The notes under the pieces are model-generated. The model saw only the letters and a list, made by a program, of their open reading frames with translations, was not told the DNA's origin and made no database searches. 64,000 nt of DNA, from positions 372,001 through 436,000 of the forward strand of contig QHVT01000005.1 in assembly GCA_003223645.1 (NCBI GenBank), written 5' to 3'. A program made the translations under genes and the position numbers. This DNA comes from Acidobacteriota bacterium (lineage in GTDB: Bacteria > Acidobacteriota > Thermoanaerobaculia > Gp7-AA8). Position 1 is the first letter of the stretch, and every line of letters begins with the position of its first letter. Below are positions 1-8,208 of the stretch, one piece after another.

Positions 1-412
1 CGAACTCGAGCACGGCCTCGCGGCTGCGCGTCGGGTAGACGCGCGCGGAGAGCGTGATGCCGGGCGGCAACTTCGCGCCGGACGAATCGAAGATCAGTTC
101 CGTCGGAGGGCCGAGGGGCTGTTCGGCGGGATCGATGCCGGAGAGATTGCGCACGCGGTCTTTGAACCACGCGGCGAAATGCTCGGTCGTCTGCGCGTAG
201 TCGCGCGCGGCCTGCTCGAGCGGCTCGGCGATATCGGTGACGCCGATGAGCAGCGCGCCGTCCGGCCGCTCCTGATAGAACCACGACTCGCGTCGAACGC
301 CGAAGCCGGTGTAGAAGCGCCGCGCGTCGGCGCCGCGCATCCGCACCTCCTCCGCAAACTCTTCGACTTCACGGCGACCGCACCGGACGGGAAACGCCCG
401 CACGAGCAGCAT
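1..412 (-). CDS. DUF6176-like protein, C-terminus cut by window edge
   Basis: The minus-strand frame opens with ATG at 412 after a clear AGGAG ribosome site 7 bases upstream, and it stays open to the left edge, so the C-terminus is missing. The product begins MLLVRAFPVRCGRREVEEF and later has a GIDPAEQPLGPPTELIFD stretch that resembles small uncharacterised DUF6176 proteins, in which a conserved W/F...DRV...GID...GPP pattern recurs. No signal peptide or membrane segment is visible. It is divergent from selB with 45 bases between the two starts. The family name is from memory of the pattern; the function is unknown. Confidence 0.6.
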   Translation of the reverse strand, partial: MLLVRAFPVRCGRREVEEFAEEVRMRGADARRFYTGFGVRRESWFYQERPDGALLIGVTDIAEPLEQAARDYAQTTEHFAAWFKDRVRNLSGIDPAEQPLGPPTELIFDSSGAKLPPGITLSARVYPTRSREAVLEF

Positions 413-457
413 CAACGTTCTCCTTTGTGTTTGACGACAACGATACGATTCGCGCGC

Positions 458-2332
458 ATGTCGCGCAAGAAACGAGTGGTCGGGACCGCCGGACACATCG
501 ACCACGGCAAAACGTCGCTGGTGCGGGCGCTGACCGGCGTGGACACCGACCGGCTCCCCGAGGAGAAGCGGCGCGGCATCACGATCGACCTCGGATTCGC
601 GAGCTGGTTCACCAGCGAATACCAGATCGGATTCATCGACGTCCCCGGCCACGAGCGATTCGTGAAGAACATGCTGGCCGGCGTCGGCGGGATCGACAGC
701 GCGCTGCTCGTCGTCGCCGCGGACGAGTCCATCAAGCCGCAGACGCGCGAGCATTTCGCCATCTGCCGGCTGTTGGGCATTCCGACGGGACTCGTCGCGA
801 TCACCAAAAGCGATCTCGTGGACCGGGACATCATCGAATTAGTGAGACTCGAAATCGAAGATCTCGTTTCGGGAAGCTTTTTGGAAGGAAAATCGATCGT
901 GCCGGTGAGCAGCACGACCGGCGCGGGGCTCGACGAGTTGCGCGAGGCGATTCTGCAGTCGGTGGCCAGCGTCCAGGACCGCGACGCGACGACACGCGTC
1001 TTTCGACTGCCGATCGATCGCGTGTTCACGATGAAGGGCTTCGGCTCGGTGATCACCGGCACGACGTACTCGGGGAGCGTGCGCGTCGAGGACGAAGTCG
1101 AAGTGCTGCCGGTAGGAAGGCGAAGCCGCGCGCGCGGAGTGCAGGTGCACGGTGAGCCGCGCGAGGAAGCGTCGGCGGGCGAGCGGACGTCGATGAATCT
1201 CGCCGACATTGCACTCGAGGATTTGCGTCGCGGGCAGCAGGTGCTGCATCCGAACACGCTGCGACCGTCGCAGATCATCACCGCGCGGCTGGAGCTGCTC
1301 GCCGACGCAAAGCCTTTGAAAGAACAAATCAGAATCCGTTTCCACCATTTGTCCGCCGAGCTCCTGGGCACGATCCGATTCGTCGACGACACGGAAGGCG
1401 AACTGCGCGCGGGACAGGCGTACGTGCAGATTCGATTGGAAGCGCCGGTCATCGCGGTGGTGGGCGACCGGTTCGTGATCCGCCGTTATTCACCGGCGTT
1501 CACGATCGGCGGCGGGGTGATTCTCGACGCGCATCTGCCGAAGCTGAGCCGCGGCACGCGTCCGGAAATTCTGGAGACGCTCGCGAGCGGCTCGCTGCCG
1601 GAGCGCGTCGAGCTGATGTCGAAGCTCGAAGGCTTGCGCGGACTGCCGCTCGACGAGATCCAGTCGCGCACCGGCATCCGTCGCGAGAAGCTCGCGAAGG
1701 ATTTGAAGCGCGTGCCGAACGTCGTCGTCACCGGCAACACGTACCTGCACCACGATGTCCTCGGCATATTTCGCAAGCGCGCGATGGAGCTCCTCGATCG
1801 CTATTTCAAGGACAACAAGATGGCGATGAACGTGCCGAAAGGGGAGTTCATCCAGAAACTGATTCCCGCCGGCGCGCCGGTGAACTTTCTGCTCGCCGAT
1901 CTCGCGAATCAGAAGATCGCCGTCGTGCAGGGCGACGCGCTGGACATCCCCGGCCGATCGAAAACATTGGGCGGAGCCGAAGGCGAGCTCGCGCGCATGA
2001 TCGAGTCGCGTTTCCTCGATGCCGCCCTGCAGACGCCGGCGGTGTCGGAGATCATCAGGGCGATTCCGCAGAAACCGAAGGTGATCGAAGGCGTGATCGC
2101 GTATCTCGTGAAGCAGGGGACGCTGGTGCGGCTCGCGGAAGGCGTGTACGTGCATCGCGACGCGATCGCGGCCGCGCGCGCGAAGCTCGCCGCGAAAAAA
2201 GGGCAGACCATCGACGTCGCGCAGTTCAAGGATTTGTTCGGCATCTCGCGCAAAGTCGCGATTCCGCTGCTCGAGCATTTCGATCGCGAAGGCGCGACGA
2301 AGCGCATCGGCGACGCGCGGCTCGTGCTGTAG
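458..2332 (+). CDS. selB: Selenocysteine-specific elongation factor SelB
   Basis: A 624-residue translation GTPase that would deliver selenocysteinyl-tRNA to ribosomes stalled at UGA codons marked by a SECIS hairpin. Near the N-terminus the G1 motif [10 protein letters not shown], the switch motif [10 protein letters not shown], the G3 motif DVPGHERF and the G4 motif TKSD are all intact. The middle holds EF-Tu-like beta-barrel domains, and the last ~250 residues form the winged-helix SECIS-binding part, giving the usual full length. ATG at 458 is chosen because the conserved N-terminus starts there; the open frame upstream is antisense to the neighbouring gene. SelA, SelD and tRNA-Sec are not in this window. 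Confidence 0.93.
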   Translation: MSRKKRVVGTAGHIDHGKTSLVRALTGVDTDRLPEEKRRGITIDLGFASWFTSEYQIGFIDVPGHERFVKNMLAGVGGIDSALLVVAADESIKPQTREHFAICRLLGIPTGLVAITKSDLVDRDIIELVRLEIEDLVSGSFLEGKSIVPVSSTTGAGLDELREAILQSVASVQDRDATTRVFRLPIDRVFTMKGFGSVITGTTYSGSVRVEDEVEVLPVGRRSRARGVQVHGEPREEASAGERTSMNLADIALEDLRRGQQVLHPNTLRPSQIITARLELLADAKPLKEQIRIRFHHLSAELLGTIRFVDDTEGELRAGQAYVQIRLEAPVIAVVGDRFVIRRYSPAFTIGGGVILDAHLPKLSRGTRPEILETLASGSLPERVELMSKLEGLRGLPLDEIQSRTGIRREKLAKDLKRVPNVVVTGNTYLHHDVLGIFRKRAMELLDRYFKDNKMAMNVPKGEFIQKLIPAGAPVNFLLADLANQKIAVVQGDALDIPGRSKTLGGAEGELARMIESRFLDAALQTPAVSEIIRAIPQKPKVIEGVIAYLVKQGTLVRLAEGVYVHRDAIAAARAKLAAKKGQTIDVAQFKDLFGISRKVAIPLLEHFDREGATKRIGDARLVL

Positions 2333-2339
2333 GAGTGGT

Positions 2340-2356
2340 GCGCGCCTCAGGCGCGC
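2340..2356. terminator. Convergent hairpin between selB and lipoprotein gene
   Basis: Perfect 7-bp stem (GCGCGCC, loop TCA, GGCGCGC) lying between two converging stop codons. A longer outer pairing exists between 2334-2344 (AGTGGTGCGCG) and its complement near 2382-2392. No T-run follows, so it is terminator-like rather than a classical intrinsic terminator. Confidence 0.45.
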
Positions 2357-2357
2357 C

Positions 2358-3050
2358 TCAGGGCGGGGCCGCGCCGGAGACGCGCACCACTCGGTATCCG
2401 TCCGGCGCGCGCAGCATCGACGCCGGCACGTTGCGCTGCGCGACCGAGATCACGGCATGGTCCACGACGCGCTTCTTGTCGCCGTACGGCATCTCGCTGT
2501 GATCGAGCATCGGAAACGCGCGCGTGCGCGTGAGCGCGTCGTCGGCCGCGCGCATCATCGGCGCGAGCGGAGACGATGCGGAGTCGCTGGCGATCATCAT
2601 CGCGAACAGCTCCCCCGGGATCGCGCGATGCTCCGTGAGCTTCAACTCACGGCGATAGTTGCCGACTTCGATCACGAGTCCCGTAGCGTCGCGGGTGACG
2701 CGTGCACGCGGATAGTGCGACGGGATCGATTCCGCAAGTTTTGCGCGATGACTCTTCAGCAGCGACTCGAACGATTCCGTGCGTGTGGTCTTCGCGATGT
2801 CGTCGACGAACGTGACGGATTTCGACTTCGTGTCGAAGAGCCGCCACTGATCGAGCTCGCTCGTACTTCGCGCGACGCCGTTGGCGATGACGATCGAGTG
2901 CGTGTACGTCTTTTTGTCGGGCTCGATGGTCGTGCGGATCGTCACGACCATCGCGTTGATCTGCGGTCCCGCGGCCGGCGCCGCTGTTTGCGGCGGCGGC
3001 TGTTTACACGTGATGCAAACGAGAACGAGGAGAAGTACAAGACGTTTCAT
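2358..3050 (-). CDS. Predicted lipoprotein of unknown function
   Basis: 230 residues starting MKRLVLLLVLVCITC, a typical lipoprotein signal ending in a cysteine acylation site, followed by a Pro/Ala-rich linker. The mature part looks like a single soluble domain of mixed alpha/beta character with no motif I can name. A GTG six bases upstream (3056) would add two residues; the ATG gives the cleaner signal peptide. It lies downstream of polA on the same strand, separated by a short dispersed repeat, and converges on selB. Predicted location is the periplasmic face of a membrane; the function is not recognised. Confidence 0.7.
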   Translation of the reverse strand: MKRLVLLLVLVCITCKQPPPQTAAPAAGPQINAMVVTIRTTIEPDKKTYTHSIVIANGVARSTSELDQWRLFDTKSKSVTFVDDIAKTTRTESFESLLKSHRAKLAESIPSHYPRARVTRDATGLVIEVGNYRRELKLTEHRAIPGELFAMMIASDSASSPLAPMMRAADDALTRTRAFPMLDHSEMPYGDKKRVVDHAVISVAQRNVPASMLRAPDGYRVVRVSGAAPP

Positions 3051-3079
3051 CAGCACGAGAATCGTGAAGGAGCCTTGGG

Positions 3080-3108
3080 CAACCAGCGCTTGCCGGCCGT
3101 GCCGGCCG
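3080..3108. repeat. Short dispersed repeat with GC hairpin
   Basis: Contains CAACCAGCGCTTGCCGGCC followed by a hairpin (GCCGGC, loop CGT, GCCGGC). Nearly the same word string occurs at 10107-10133 upstream of argF, so it is a dispersed element rather than unique spacer. Here it sits directly behind the polA stop. Confidence 0.6.
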
Positions 3109-3113
3109 GCGCA

Positions 3114-5771
3114 TTACTCTTTCGCGTCGTACCAGCTCCTCCCCCAGTGCGCGTCGACGGCCAGCGGGACGGCCAGCGGGTAGATCCTCTCCATCGTTTC
3201 TTTCACGATCCCCGCCACCTCGGCCGCGCTCGACTCCGGCGCCTCGATCACGATCTCGTCGTGCACGGTCAGCAGCATGCGCGCGGTGTCGCCTGGGTTG
3301 TTGCCCGCAAGGGCACCTAATCTACGGTCGAGTGCGATCATCGCCATCTTCAGAAGATCGGCGGCCGTGCCCTGGATCGGCGCGTTCGTCGCCATCCGCT
3401 CCGCGTTGCCGCGCACGGTGAACGACTTGTTGTGGATCTCGGGGATGTAGCGCACGCGCCCGAACAGCGTCGTGACCTTGCCGGTCTTGCGCGCCTCCTC
3501 GAGCGTGCGGTCGAGGTACTCCTGAATTTTCGGATAGCGCGAGAAATACGCGTCGATCCACGCCTTCGCCTCACCGGTCGAGATGTTCAGCTCGTTCGAC
3601 AGACGAAACGCCGACATGCCGTACAGCACGCCGAAGTTGATCGTCTTCGCCGCGCGGCGCTGTTCCGCGCTCAGCTCTTCCGGCGCGATGTTGAACATGC
3701 CGGAAGCAGTCGCGCGGTGGATGTCCGCGCCGCTGCGGAACGTCTCGATCAGCGCCTCGTCCTGCGAGATGTGCGCAAGGATGCGCAGCTCGACCTGCGA
3801 GTAGTCGGCGGAGAGCAGCACCCATCCTTCGTCGGCGACGAAGGCCTTGCGAATCTCGCGTCCGGTCTGCGTGCGGATCGGAATGTTCTGCAGGTTCGGA
3901 TCGGAAGATGACAAGCGTCCCGTCGCGGCAACCGCCTGGTTGAACGTCGTGTGCACGCGGCCGTCTTTTGCGACGAGCTGCGGCAATGCATCGATGTATG
4001 TCCCTTTCAACTTCGACAGTTCACGATGCCTGAGAATCAGCTGCGGCACCGCGAAGCCGTGCGTCGCCAGCTCTTCGAGCACGTCGACGCTCGTCGAGTA
4101 GCCCTTCGTCTTCGTCTTCTTGACGACCGGGTAGTTCAGCTTCTCGAAGAGGACGTGGCCGAGCTGCTGCGGCGAGTTGATGTTGAACTCCGTGCCGGCC
4201 TCTTTGTAGATGCTCTTCTCGAGGTCGGCGAGCTGCGCGCCCATCGTCGACGACATCTGGCGCAGCAAATCGGCGTCGACGCGGATGCCGCGCTCCTCCA
4301 TCCGCGCGAGCACGGGGAAGAGCGGCATCTCGATGCGTCCGTAGATGTCGACGAGCGCGGCGTCGCGGCGCAGCTCGGGCTCGAGCACTTCGTGCAGCGC
4401 GATCGTGACGTCGGATTTGTCGCCGAGGTAGTCCTGATACGGCGCAAGCCGCGAGGAGCCGACTTCGTGATCGAGCTCGAAGAGCGGCGCCGTTTTCTGA
4501 ATTTCCTTGCGCACGAGGATGTCGCGCTTGAGGCGATCACGGGAGATGTTGCCGAGGGCGTGGCTGGGGAGGCCGGGGTTGATGACGTAGGACATCAGCA
4601 TCACGTCGGCCCAGCGCTTCGGCACGGGATAGCCGCCCGCGCGCAGCCGGCGCTCCTGCGCTTTGGCGTCGTAGGCGATGAACACGCGATCGCTTTGCAG
4701 CAACTCGCGCAGCGCGGGCTCGAACGGCGCTTCGTTCGGAACGATGAGCGACTCCGCCGCGCGCAGCGTCAGCGACACGGCCATCGGCGCATCGAAGCCT
4801 TCGTTCGTGGTGGGCTCGACCCAGATCGCGAGCGGCGCGTCGCCTTTCACGAGCTCGCGTACTTCGTCTGCCGACGCGGCAATGCGGTACTCGGTCGCGA
4901 CCGGCGGCGGCGCCGGCAGATACTCCTGCATCAGCGACGCGAACTCGAGACGCGAGAAAAGCTCGTGCAGCTTCGGGCGATCGGGCTCGCTGCGCTTGAG
5001 CGCATCGAAGTCGACGGCGACGTCGAGATCGCACTTGATGCGCGCGAGCTCGCGCGAGAGAAACGCCTTGTCGCGATTGTCCTCGAGCGATTTTTTCTGC
5101 GACGCGCGTTTGATCTGATCGAGGTTCTCGTACACGCCTTCCAGCGAGCCGAACTCGCGGATGAGCGTCTTCGCGCCCTTCTCGCCGATGCCGGGAACGC
5201 CGGGGATGTTGTCGATCGCATCGCCCCAGATCGCCATCACGTCGACGACTTTCTCCGGCGGCAAACCGAACACTTCGACGACGCTGTTCGCGTCGTACAG
5301 CGTCTCGCGGCCGGTGTGATAAAGGCGAATGCCGTCGCCGACGAGCTGGAAAAAATCCTTGTCGCTCGTCGCGATCACGACGTCGTAGCCGCGATCGCGC
5401 GCCGTGCAGGCGAGCGAGCCGATGAAATCGTCCGCCTCCCATTCCGCCGAACGGATCACCGGAATGCCAAAGCCCTCGAGCACCTCGTAAACGAACGGTA
5501 TCTGCACGACCAGATCGTCCGGCATCGGCCGGCGATCTTTCTTGTAGTCCGCATACTGCGCCGTGCGCACCGTCTCCCGCCCCTCATCGAACGCAACGGC
5601 GATGCAATCGGGATCGAAGTCCTTCAGCAGCATCCGCAGCGTGGTGGTGAAGCCGTAGACCGCGTTGGTGGAAAGACCCGCGGAGTTGGTCAGATTGCGG
5701 ATGGCGAAGTAGGAGCGATAGACGTTGTTGGAGCCGTCGATGATGAAGAGACTGGGGCGTTTCTTGGGCAC
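3114..5771 (-). CDS. polA: DNA polymerase I
   Basis: 885 residues with the full three-part layout. The N-terminal 5' nuclease (about 1-290) has IDGSNNVYRSYF and EWEADDFIG. The central 3'-5' exonuclease region is present but degenerate: where E. coli has DTET this protein reads WVEPT, so the two Exo I acidic ligands are gone. The polymerase domain has motif A DYSQVELR (from about 656), motif B RRAAKTINFGVLYG (about 705) and motif C VHDE (about 837). It fills gaps and removes RNA primers, probably without proofreading, as in Taq polymerase. The start is GTG at 5771, directly preceding the conserved KRPSLFIIDG. Confidence 0.96.
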   Translation of the reverse strand: MPKKRPSLFIIDGSNNVYRSYFAIRNLTNSAGLSTNAVYGFTTTLRMLLKDFDPDCIAVAFDEGRETVRTAQYADYKKDRRPMPDDLVVQIPFVYEVLEGFGIPVIRSAEWEADDFIGSLACTARDRGYDVVIATSDKDFFQLVGDGIRLYHTGRETLYDANSVVEVFGLPPEKVVDVMAIWGDAIDNIPGVPGIGEKGAKTLIREFGSLEGVYENLDQIKRASQKKSLEDNRDKAFLSRELARIKCDLDVAVDFDALKRSEPDRPKLHELFSRLEFASLMQEYLPAPPPVATEYRIAASADEVRELVKGDAPLAIWVEPTTNEGFDAPMAVSLTLRAAESLIVPNEAPFEPALRELLQSDRVFIAYDAKAQERRLRAGGYPVPKRWADVMLMSYVINPGLPSHALGNISRDRLKRDILVRKEIQKTAPLFELDHEVGSSRLAPYQDYLGDKSDVTIALHEVLEPELRRDAALVDIYGRIEMPLFPVLARMEERGIRVDADLLRQMSSTMGAQLADLEKSIYKEAGTEFNINSPQQLGHVLFEKLNYPVVKKTKTKGYSTSVDVLEELATHGFAVPQLILRHRELSKLKGTYIDALPQLVAKDGRVHTTFNQAVAATGRLSSSDPNLQNIPIRTQTGREIRKAFVADEGWVLLSADYSQVELRILAHISQDEALIETFRSGADIHRATASGMFNIAPEELSAEQRRAAKTINFGVLYGMSAFRLSNELNISTGEAKAWIDAYFSRYPKIQEYLDRTLEEARKTGKVTTLFGRVRYIPEIHNKSFTVRGNAERMATNAPIQGTAADLLKMAMIALDRRLGALAGNNPGDTARMLLTVHDEIVIEAPESSAAEVAGIVKETMERIYPLAVPLAVDAHWGRSWYDAKE

Positions 5772-5779
5772 GGGGGCGG

Positions 5780-5785
5780 ATTATA
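5780..5785 (-). promoter_or_regulatory. -10 box upstream of polA
   Basis: A perfect TATAAT on the minus strand ends 8 bases before the polA GTG. Transcription would start almost at the start codon, implying a leaderless or near-leaderless mRNA, and no Shine-Dalgarno is present between. The -35 region is weak, so this is a moderate call. Confidence 0.4.
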
Positions 5786-6491
5786 GGGAAGAAGGGAACG
5801 AGCACGCGTTTGGGCTCGTGGCGGGCGCGGGTCATTGCATGATCGTTCGCGCACGGGCCGGGAATGCAGAAGGCAGAGCGCAGAAGGAAGAATTGAGAAT
5901 CACGACCAGCCGATGACGACCAATTCAGCGAGCGATGCGCATCTCGCGGTATGTGCTTCTCACTTCTTCCTTCTGCGCTCTGCCTTCTGCATTCCCGGGC
6001 CGTGCGCGCAACTCACGCCATCAACCCTGCGCAAACACGAGCCCGGAAGCGCAGGTTCCCCTTAAAGCACTAACGGAGCCTTTCGGCTCCGTTCGTGGTA
6101 CTTCGGGCTGGACCGCTGCGGCCAGTTGGTGGGGTTCAAGGAAGCTAAGTGAGTAATCGTCCAAAATCGGTCCAATAGTCAAGGAGGGAGCCCGCAGCGG
6201 CCACTTTGCGCAGGCGAGTGAGATGGGACCCGCGCTCAAGCGGTTTCAAACTCCATGTCGAAACCTGATTCATACGTGCTCCGACTCTCTGCTAGAAGCA
6301 GGCCAATATGGGCGGCAGCGGTGAAAAACGGTGCCCTAACAGAACATTGGAGCGGCCGCAACCGCAGAAACCTCAGTAATCAAGGCACATCCGCCGTTGC
6401 TTGTGAAAAAAAGCGCAACCTCCGACCGGACGTTTTTCGACGGAAACTTTTTCCATTGCTGGCTCCGAGGTTGCAATTCTGACCAGCCGGC
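5786..6491. other. Gene-poor spacer between polA and barrel protein
   Basis: About 700 bases without a supported gene. It contains a very long inverted repeat (5849-6007), a 9-bp hairpin with TTTC loop (6072-6093, AACGGAGCC/GGCTCCGTT) and a 9-base complementary pair CCGCTGCGG/CCGCAGCGG near 6115 and 6194. Short open frames exist but have no signal peptide, ribosome site or family pattern. It may hold a remnant of an insertion, but nothing identifies one. Confidence 0.6.
5849..6007. repeat. Long inverted repeat, iterated GCAGAAGG words
   Basis: Left arm 5849-5892 and right arm 5964-6007 are complementary over 44 bases with one mismatch; the loop is about 71 bases. The arms are built from short iterated words (GCAGAAGGCAGAGCGCAGAA and relatives) and are capped by the GC palindrome-like GCACGGGCCGGGAAT. 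RNA from either strand would fold into one long hairpin. Related GCAGAAA-type arms occur at 7709-7790, 18533-18620 and 25424-25515. Confidence 0.85.
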
Positions 6492-7157
6492 ATGAAGAAA
6501 AAACTGACCATGGCGGCTGTTCTGCTCGCCGCCCTCCCTCTCTCCGCCCAATCCTGGTCCATCGGCGCAGGCAGCGGCGCGTTCGTGTTCGGCGACTTCG
6601 TCGAGCGCAAGCTGCGCGGTCCCGGCTCTCCCGACCAGCCCTCCCGGACCGTCACCAACACGCTCACGGCCGCCACGCGCGCCGGTCTCGCCGTCGACAT
6701 CCAGCGCGAGCTTGCCGACCGCTGGGCGATCCGCGTCGAAGGCGCATTCACCCGAGCGCCTCTCAGGATCGAAGACAGCGGCGGCGGACAGTCCGTCAGC
6801 GCCGGCGACCTCGACGTCACGACGTTCATGACGCCGCTCGTGTTTCGCATCAACCGCAACGGCGCGCTGCGCTTTCACATCCTGTTCGGTCCCGCCTATG
6901 CCGTTTATCGCCCGTCGGGTCCGCAGAATGCGGACGCGAGCATTCGCGTCTTCAAAGGCTCGCGCACGGAGTGGGGCGGCGCGGCGGGATTCGGTGCGGC
7001 GTGGCATCTGAGCAATCGCTTCGCACTCGAAGGCGAGATCACGGACATCGTGACGGCGTCGCCGTTTCATCGCGACGATTTTCCCGACACGCCGGGCCTG
7101 AACATTCCGAAGCCGCACAACGTGCACACGAAAGCCGGCGTGCGTTATCGATTCTGA
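6492..7157 (+). CDS. Small outer-membrane beta-barrel protein
   Basis: 221 residues with a signal peptide (MKKKLTMAAVLLAALPLSAQ) and alternating hydrophobic strands such as AGLAVDIQREL and RFHILFGPAYAV, ending in ...GVRYRF. A terminal aromatic after a strand is the usual C-terminal signal of outer-membrane barrels. Size and strand pattern fit an 8-strand OmpA/OmpX-type barrel. No obvious Shine-Dalgarno precedes the ATG. The gene is isolated, facing the DUF1858-like gene across a perfect palindrome. The specific role is unknown. Confidence 0.75.
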   Translation: MKKKLTMAAVLLAALPLSAQSWSIGAGSGAFVFGDFVERKLRGPGSPDQPSRTVTNTLTAATRAGLAVDIQRELADRWAIRVEGAFTRAPLRIEDSGGGQSVSAGDLDVTTFMTPLVFRINRNGALRFHILFGPAYAVYRPSGPQNADASIRVFKGSRTEWGGAAGFGAAWHLSNRFALEGEITDIVTASPFHRDDFPDTPGLNIPKPHNVHTKAGVRYRF

Positions 7158-7185
7158 TGTGGAGCGGCGGCCGCCGCTCCACATC
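7156..7185. terminator. 30-base perfect palindrome between convergent genes
   Basis: GATGTGGAGCGGCGG followed by its exact complement, with no loop spacer. It begins inside one stop codon and ends in the facing one, so it can act on transcripts from both sides. The GTGGAGCGGCGG core is shared with the elements at 36657-36733 (inside a gene) and 45691-45754. Confidence 0.7.
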
Positions 7186-7382
7186 TAACTCGCGAGGAGC
7201 GAGTTGAGATCATCGAGGAGACGCTGCAGCGGCAGCGCGTATCCTTCCGCGACCTGCGCCAGCGTCTCGTCGCTCGCGCGCTCGCAGCTGTTGCAGCCGC
7301 CGATGTGATACGCGGCGAACACCCATCGCGCTTTCGGATGAGTGCGCAGCGCTTCGTCGACGCGTGTTTCCGGTGAGAACAT
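7185..7382 (-). CDS. DUF1858-like small CxxC protein
   Basis: 65 residues. The segment GGCNSCERASDETLAQVAEG followed by a leucine-rich helix matches DUF1858/ScdA N-terminal-like small proteins, in which a conserved CxxC lies between an N-terminal helix and the family's terminal helix. It is usually found near or fused to hybrid-cluster and iron-sulfur repair proteins. Length is complete for a stand-alone member. Neighbours (moaD, moaE on the other strand) do not specify a role. A cofactor or redox function is inference from the cysteine pair only. Confidence 0.75.
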   Translation of the reverse strand: MFSPETRVDEALRTHPKARWVFAAYHIGGCNSCERASDETLAQVAEGYALPLQRLLDDLNSLLAS

Positions 7383-7390
7383 CGCGTATT

Positions 7391-7440
7391 AGTTTATCCC
7401 GGTGCAACCGGAGATCCCGCGTCTACGCGCGGGATAAACT
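7391..7440. repeat. AGTTTATCCC inverted repeat, short form
   Basis: AGTTTATCCC at 7391-7400 and its complement GGGATAAACT at 7431-7440 frame a 30-base middle with GATCCCGCGTCTACGCGCGGGA. The same termini frame longer elements at 23789-23926 and 33291-33426, so this is one family with variable interior. Confidence 0.8.
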
Positions 7441-7449
7441 GAAAATAGA

Positions 7450-7704
7450 ATGCGAACGATGAAGGTGCGGCTCCTCTTCTTCGCCGTGCTGCGCGACATC
7501 GCCGGCACCGGCGCGCGCGAGCTCGCGCTCGCCGACGGCGCAACCGCGCGCGACGTCTGGCAGTGGATGCGTGAGTCGTACGCGCCGCTCGCCGATTACG
7601 CGCAGCCGCCGCTGATCGCCGTCAACGAAGCGTACGCCGCGCCGGAGACCGTGTTGCGCGACGGCGACGAGGTCGCGTTCATCCCTCCGGTCGCAGGCGG
7701 ATGA
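7450..7704 (+). CDS. moaD: Molybdopterin synthase sulfur carrier subunit MoaD
   Basis: 84 residues with the ubiquitin-like beta-grasp pattern: an N-terminal strand VRLLFFAVLRDIAG, a central VNEAYA segment, and the C-terminal FIPPVAGG. The terminal Gly-Gly is adenylated and thiocarboxylated to carry sulfur for converting precursor Z (cPMP) to molybdopterin. Two in-frame ATGs (7450 and 7459) are possible; neither has a strong ribosome site. moaE follows after a repeat of about 85 bases, so both synthase subunits are together, though no other molybdenum-cofactor gene is in the window. Confidence 0.9.
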   Translation: MRTMKVRLLFFAVLRDIAGTGARELALADGATARDVWQWMRESYAPLADYAQPPLIAVNEAYAAPETVLRDGDEVAFIPPVAGG

Positions 7705-7708
7705 TGTG

Positions 7709-7790
7709 AAAAGCAGAAATCAAAAAGCAGAAAGCAGAAATCCTCGCGCTGCACATTTCTGCTTTTTGCTTTCTGATTTCTGATTTCTGC
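7709..7790. repeat. Inverted repeat of AGCAGAAATC words
   Basis: Left arm about 7709-7741 repeats AAGCAGAAA/ATCAAA words; right arm about 7755-7790 is the complementary TTTCTGCTTTTTGCTTTCTG series. The loop is about 13 bases. It fills the moaD-moaE gap and would fold in the joint transcript. Confidence 0.8.
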
Positions 7791-7791
7791 T

Positions 7792-8208
7792 ATGCCTTAC
7801 CTCACCGACGATCCGATCGATTCAGACGCGCTCGTTCGCAGCGTGCTGCGCAACTCCGACGGCGCGTATGTGCTCTTCGAAGGTGTCGTGCGCAATCATC
7901 ACGAAGGCAAACGCGTCGAGTCGATCTTCTACGATTGCTACCGGCCGATGGCGGAGAAAGAGATCGGCGCGATCGTGCGGGAAGTGGAATCGCAATTCCC
8001 CGACGTCGCACTCGCGGTCCTGCATCGACTCGGACAGCTCGTCGTCGGCGACGCATCGATCGCGATCGTCGCCTCGTCGCCGCATCGCGCGGAATCGTTC
8101 AGCGCGTGCCGCATGACCATCGATCGCATCAAAGAGACCGTTCCGATCTGGAAGAAAGAGCGCGGACCGGACGGCGAGGAGTGGGTCGGATGGCAGGGGA
8201 AGTGTTGA
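7792..8208 (+). CDS. moaE: Molybdopterin synthase catalytic subunit MoaE
   Basis: 138 residues, normal family length. Diagnostic segments are FEGVVRNHHEGKRV, the CYRPMAEKEI motif, HRLGQLVVGDASIAI, SSPHRAESFSACR and the catalytic lysine region KETVPIWKKE. It uses the MoaD thiocarboxylate to put two sulfurs on cPMP. Placed just behind moaD and overlapping the start of the downstream Nudix gene by about 19 bases, so at least moaE-Nudix-MBL are one transcript. Confidence 0.93.
   Translation: MPYLTDDPIDSDALVRSVLRNSDGAYVLFEGVVRNHHEGKRVESIFYDCYRPMAEKEIGAIVREVESQFPDVALAVLHRLGQLVVGDASIAIVASSPHRAESFSACRMTIDRIKETVPIWKKERGPDGEEWVGWQGKC

Noticed and set aside
3951-5786. Long plus-strand open frame of about 611 codons opposite polA
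   Set aside because: It is antisense to a complete polymerase gene, is rich in Arg/His/Asp as expected from GC-rich shadow frames, and shows no family motif or ribosome site.
5935-6482. Several 60-76-codon frames between polA and the barrel gene
   Set aside because: No ribosome site, signal or family pattern, and they overlap inverted-repeat arms.
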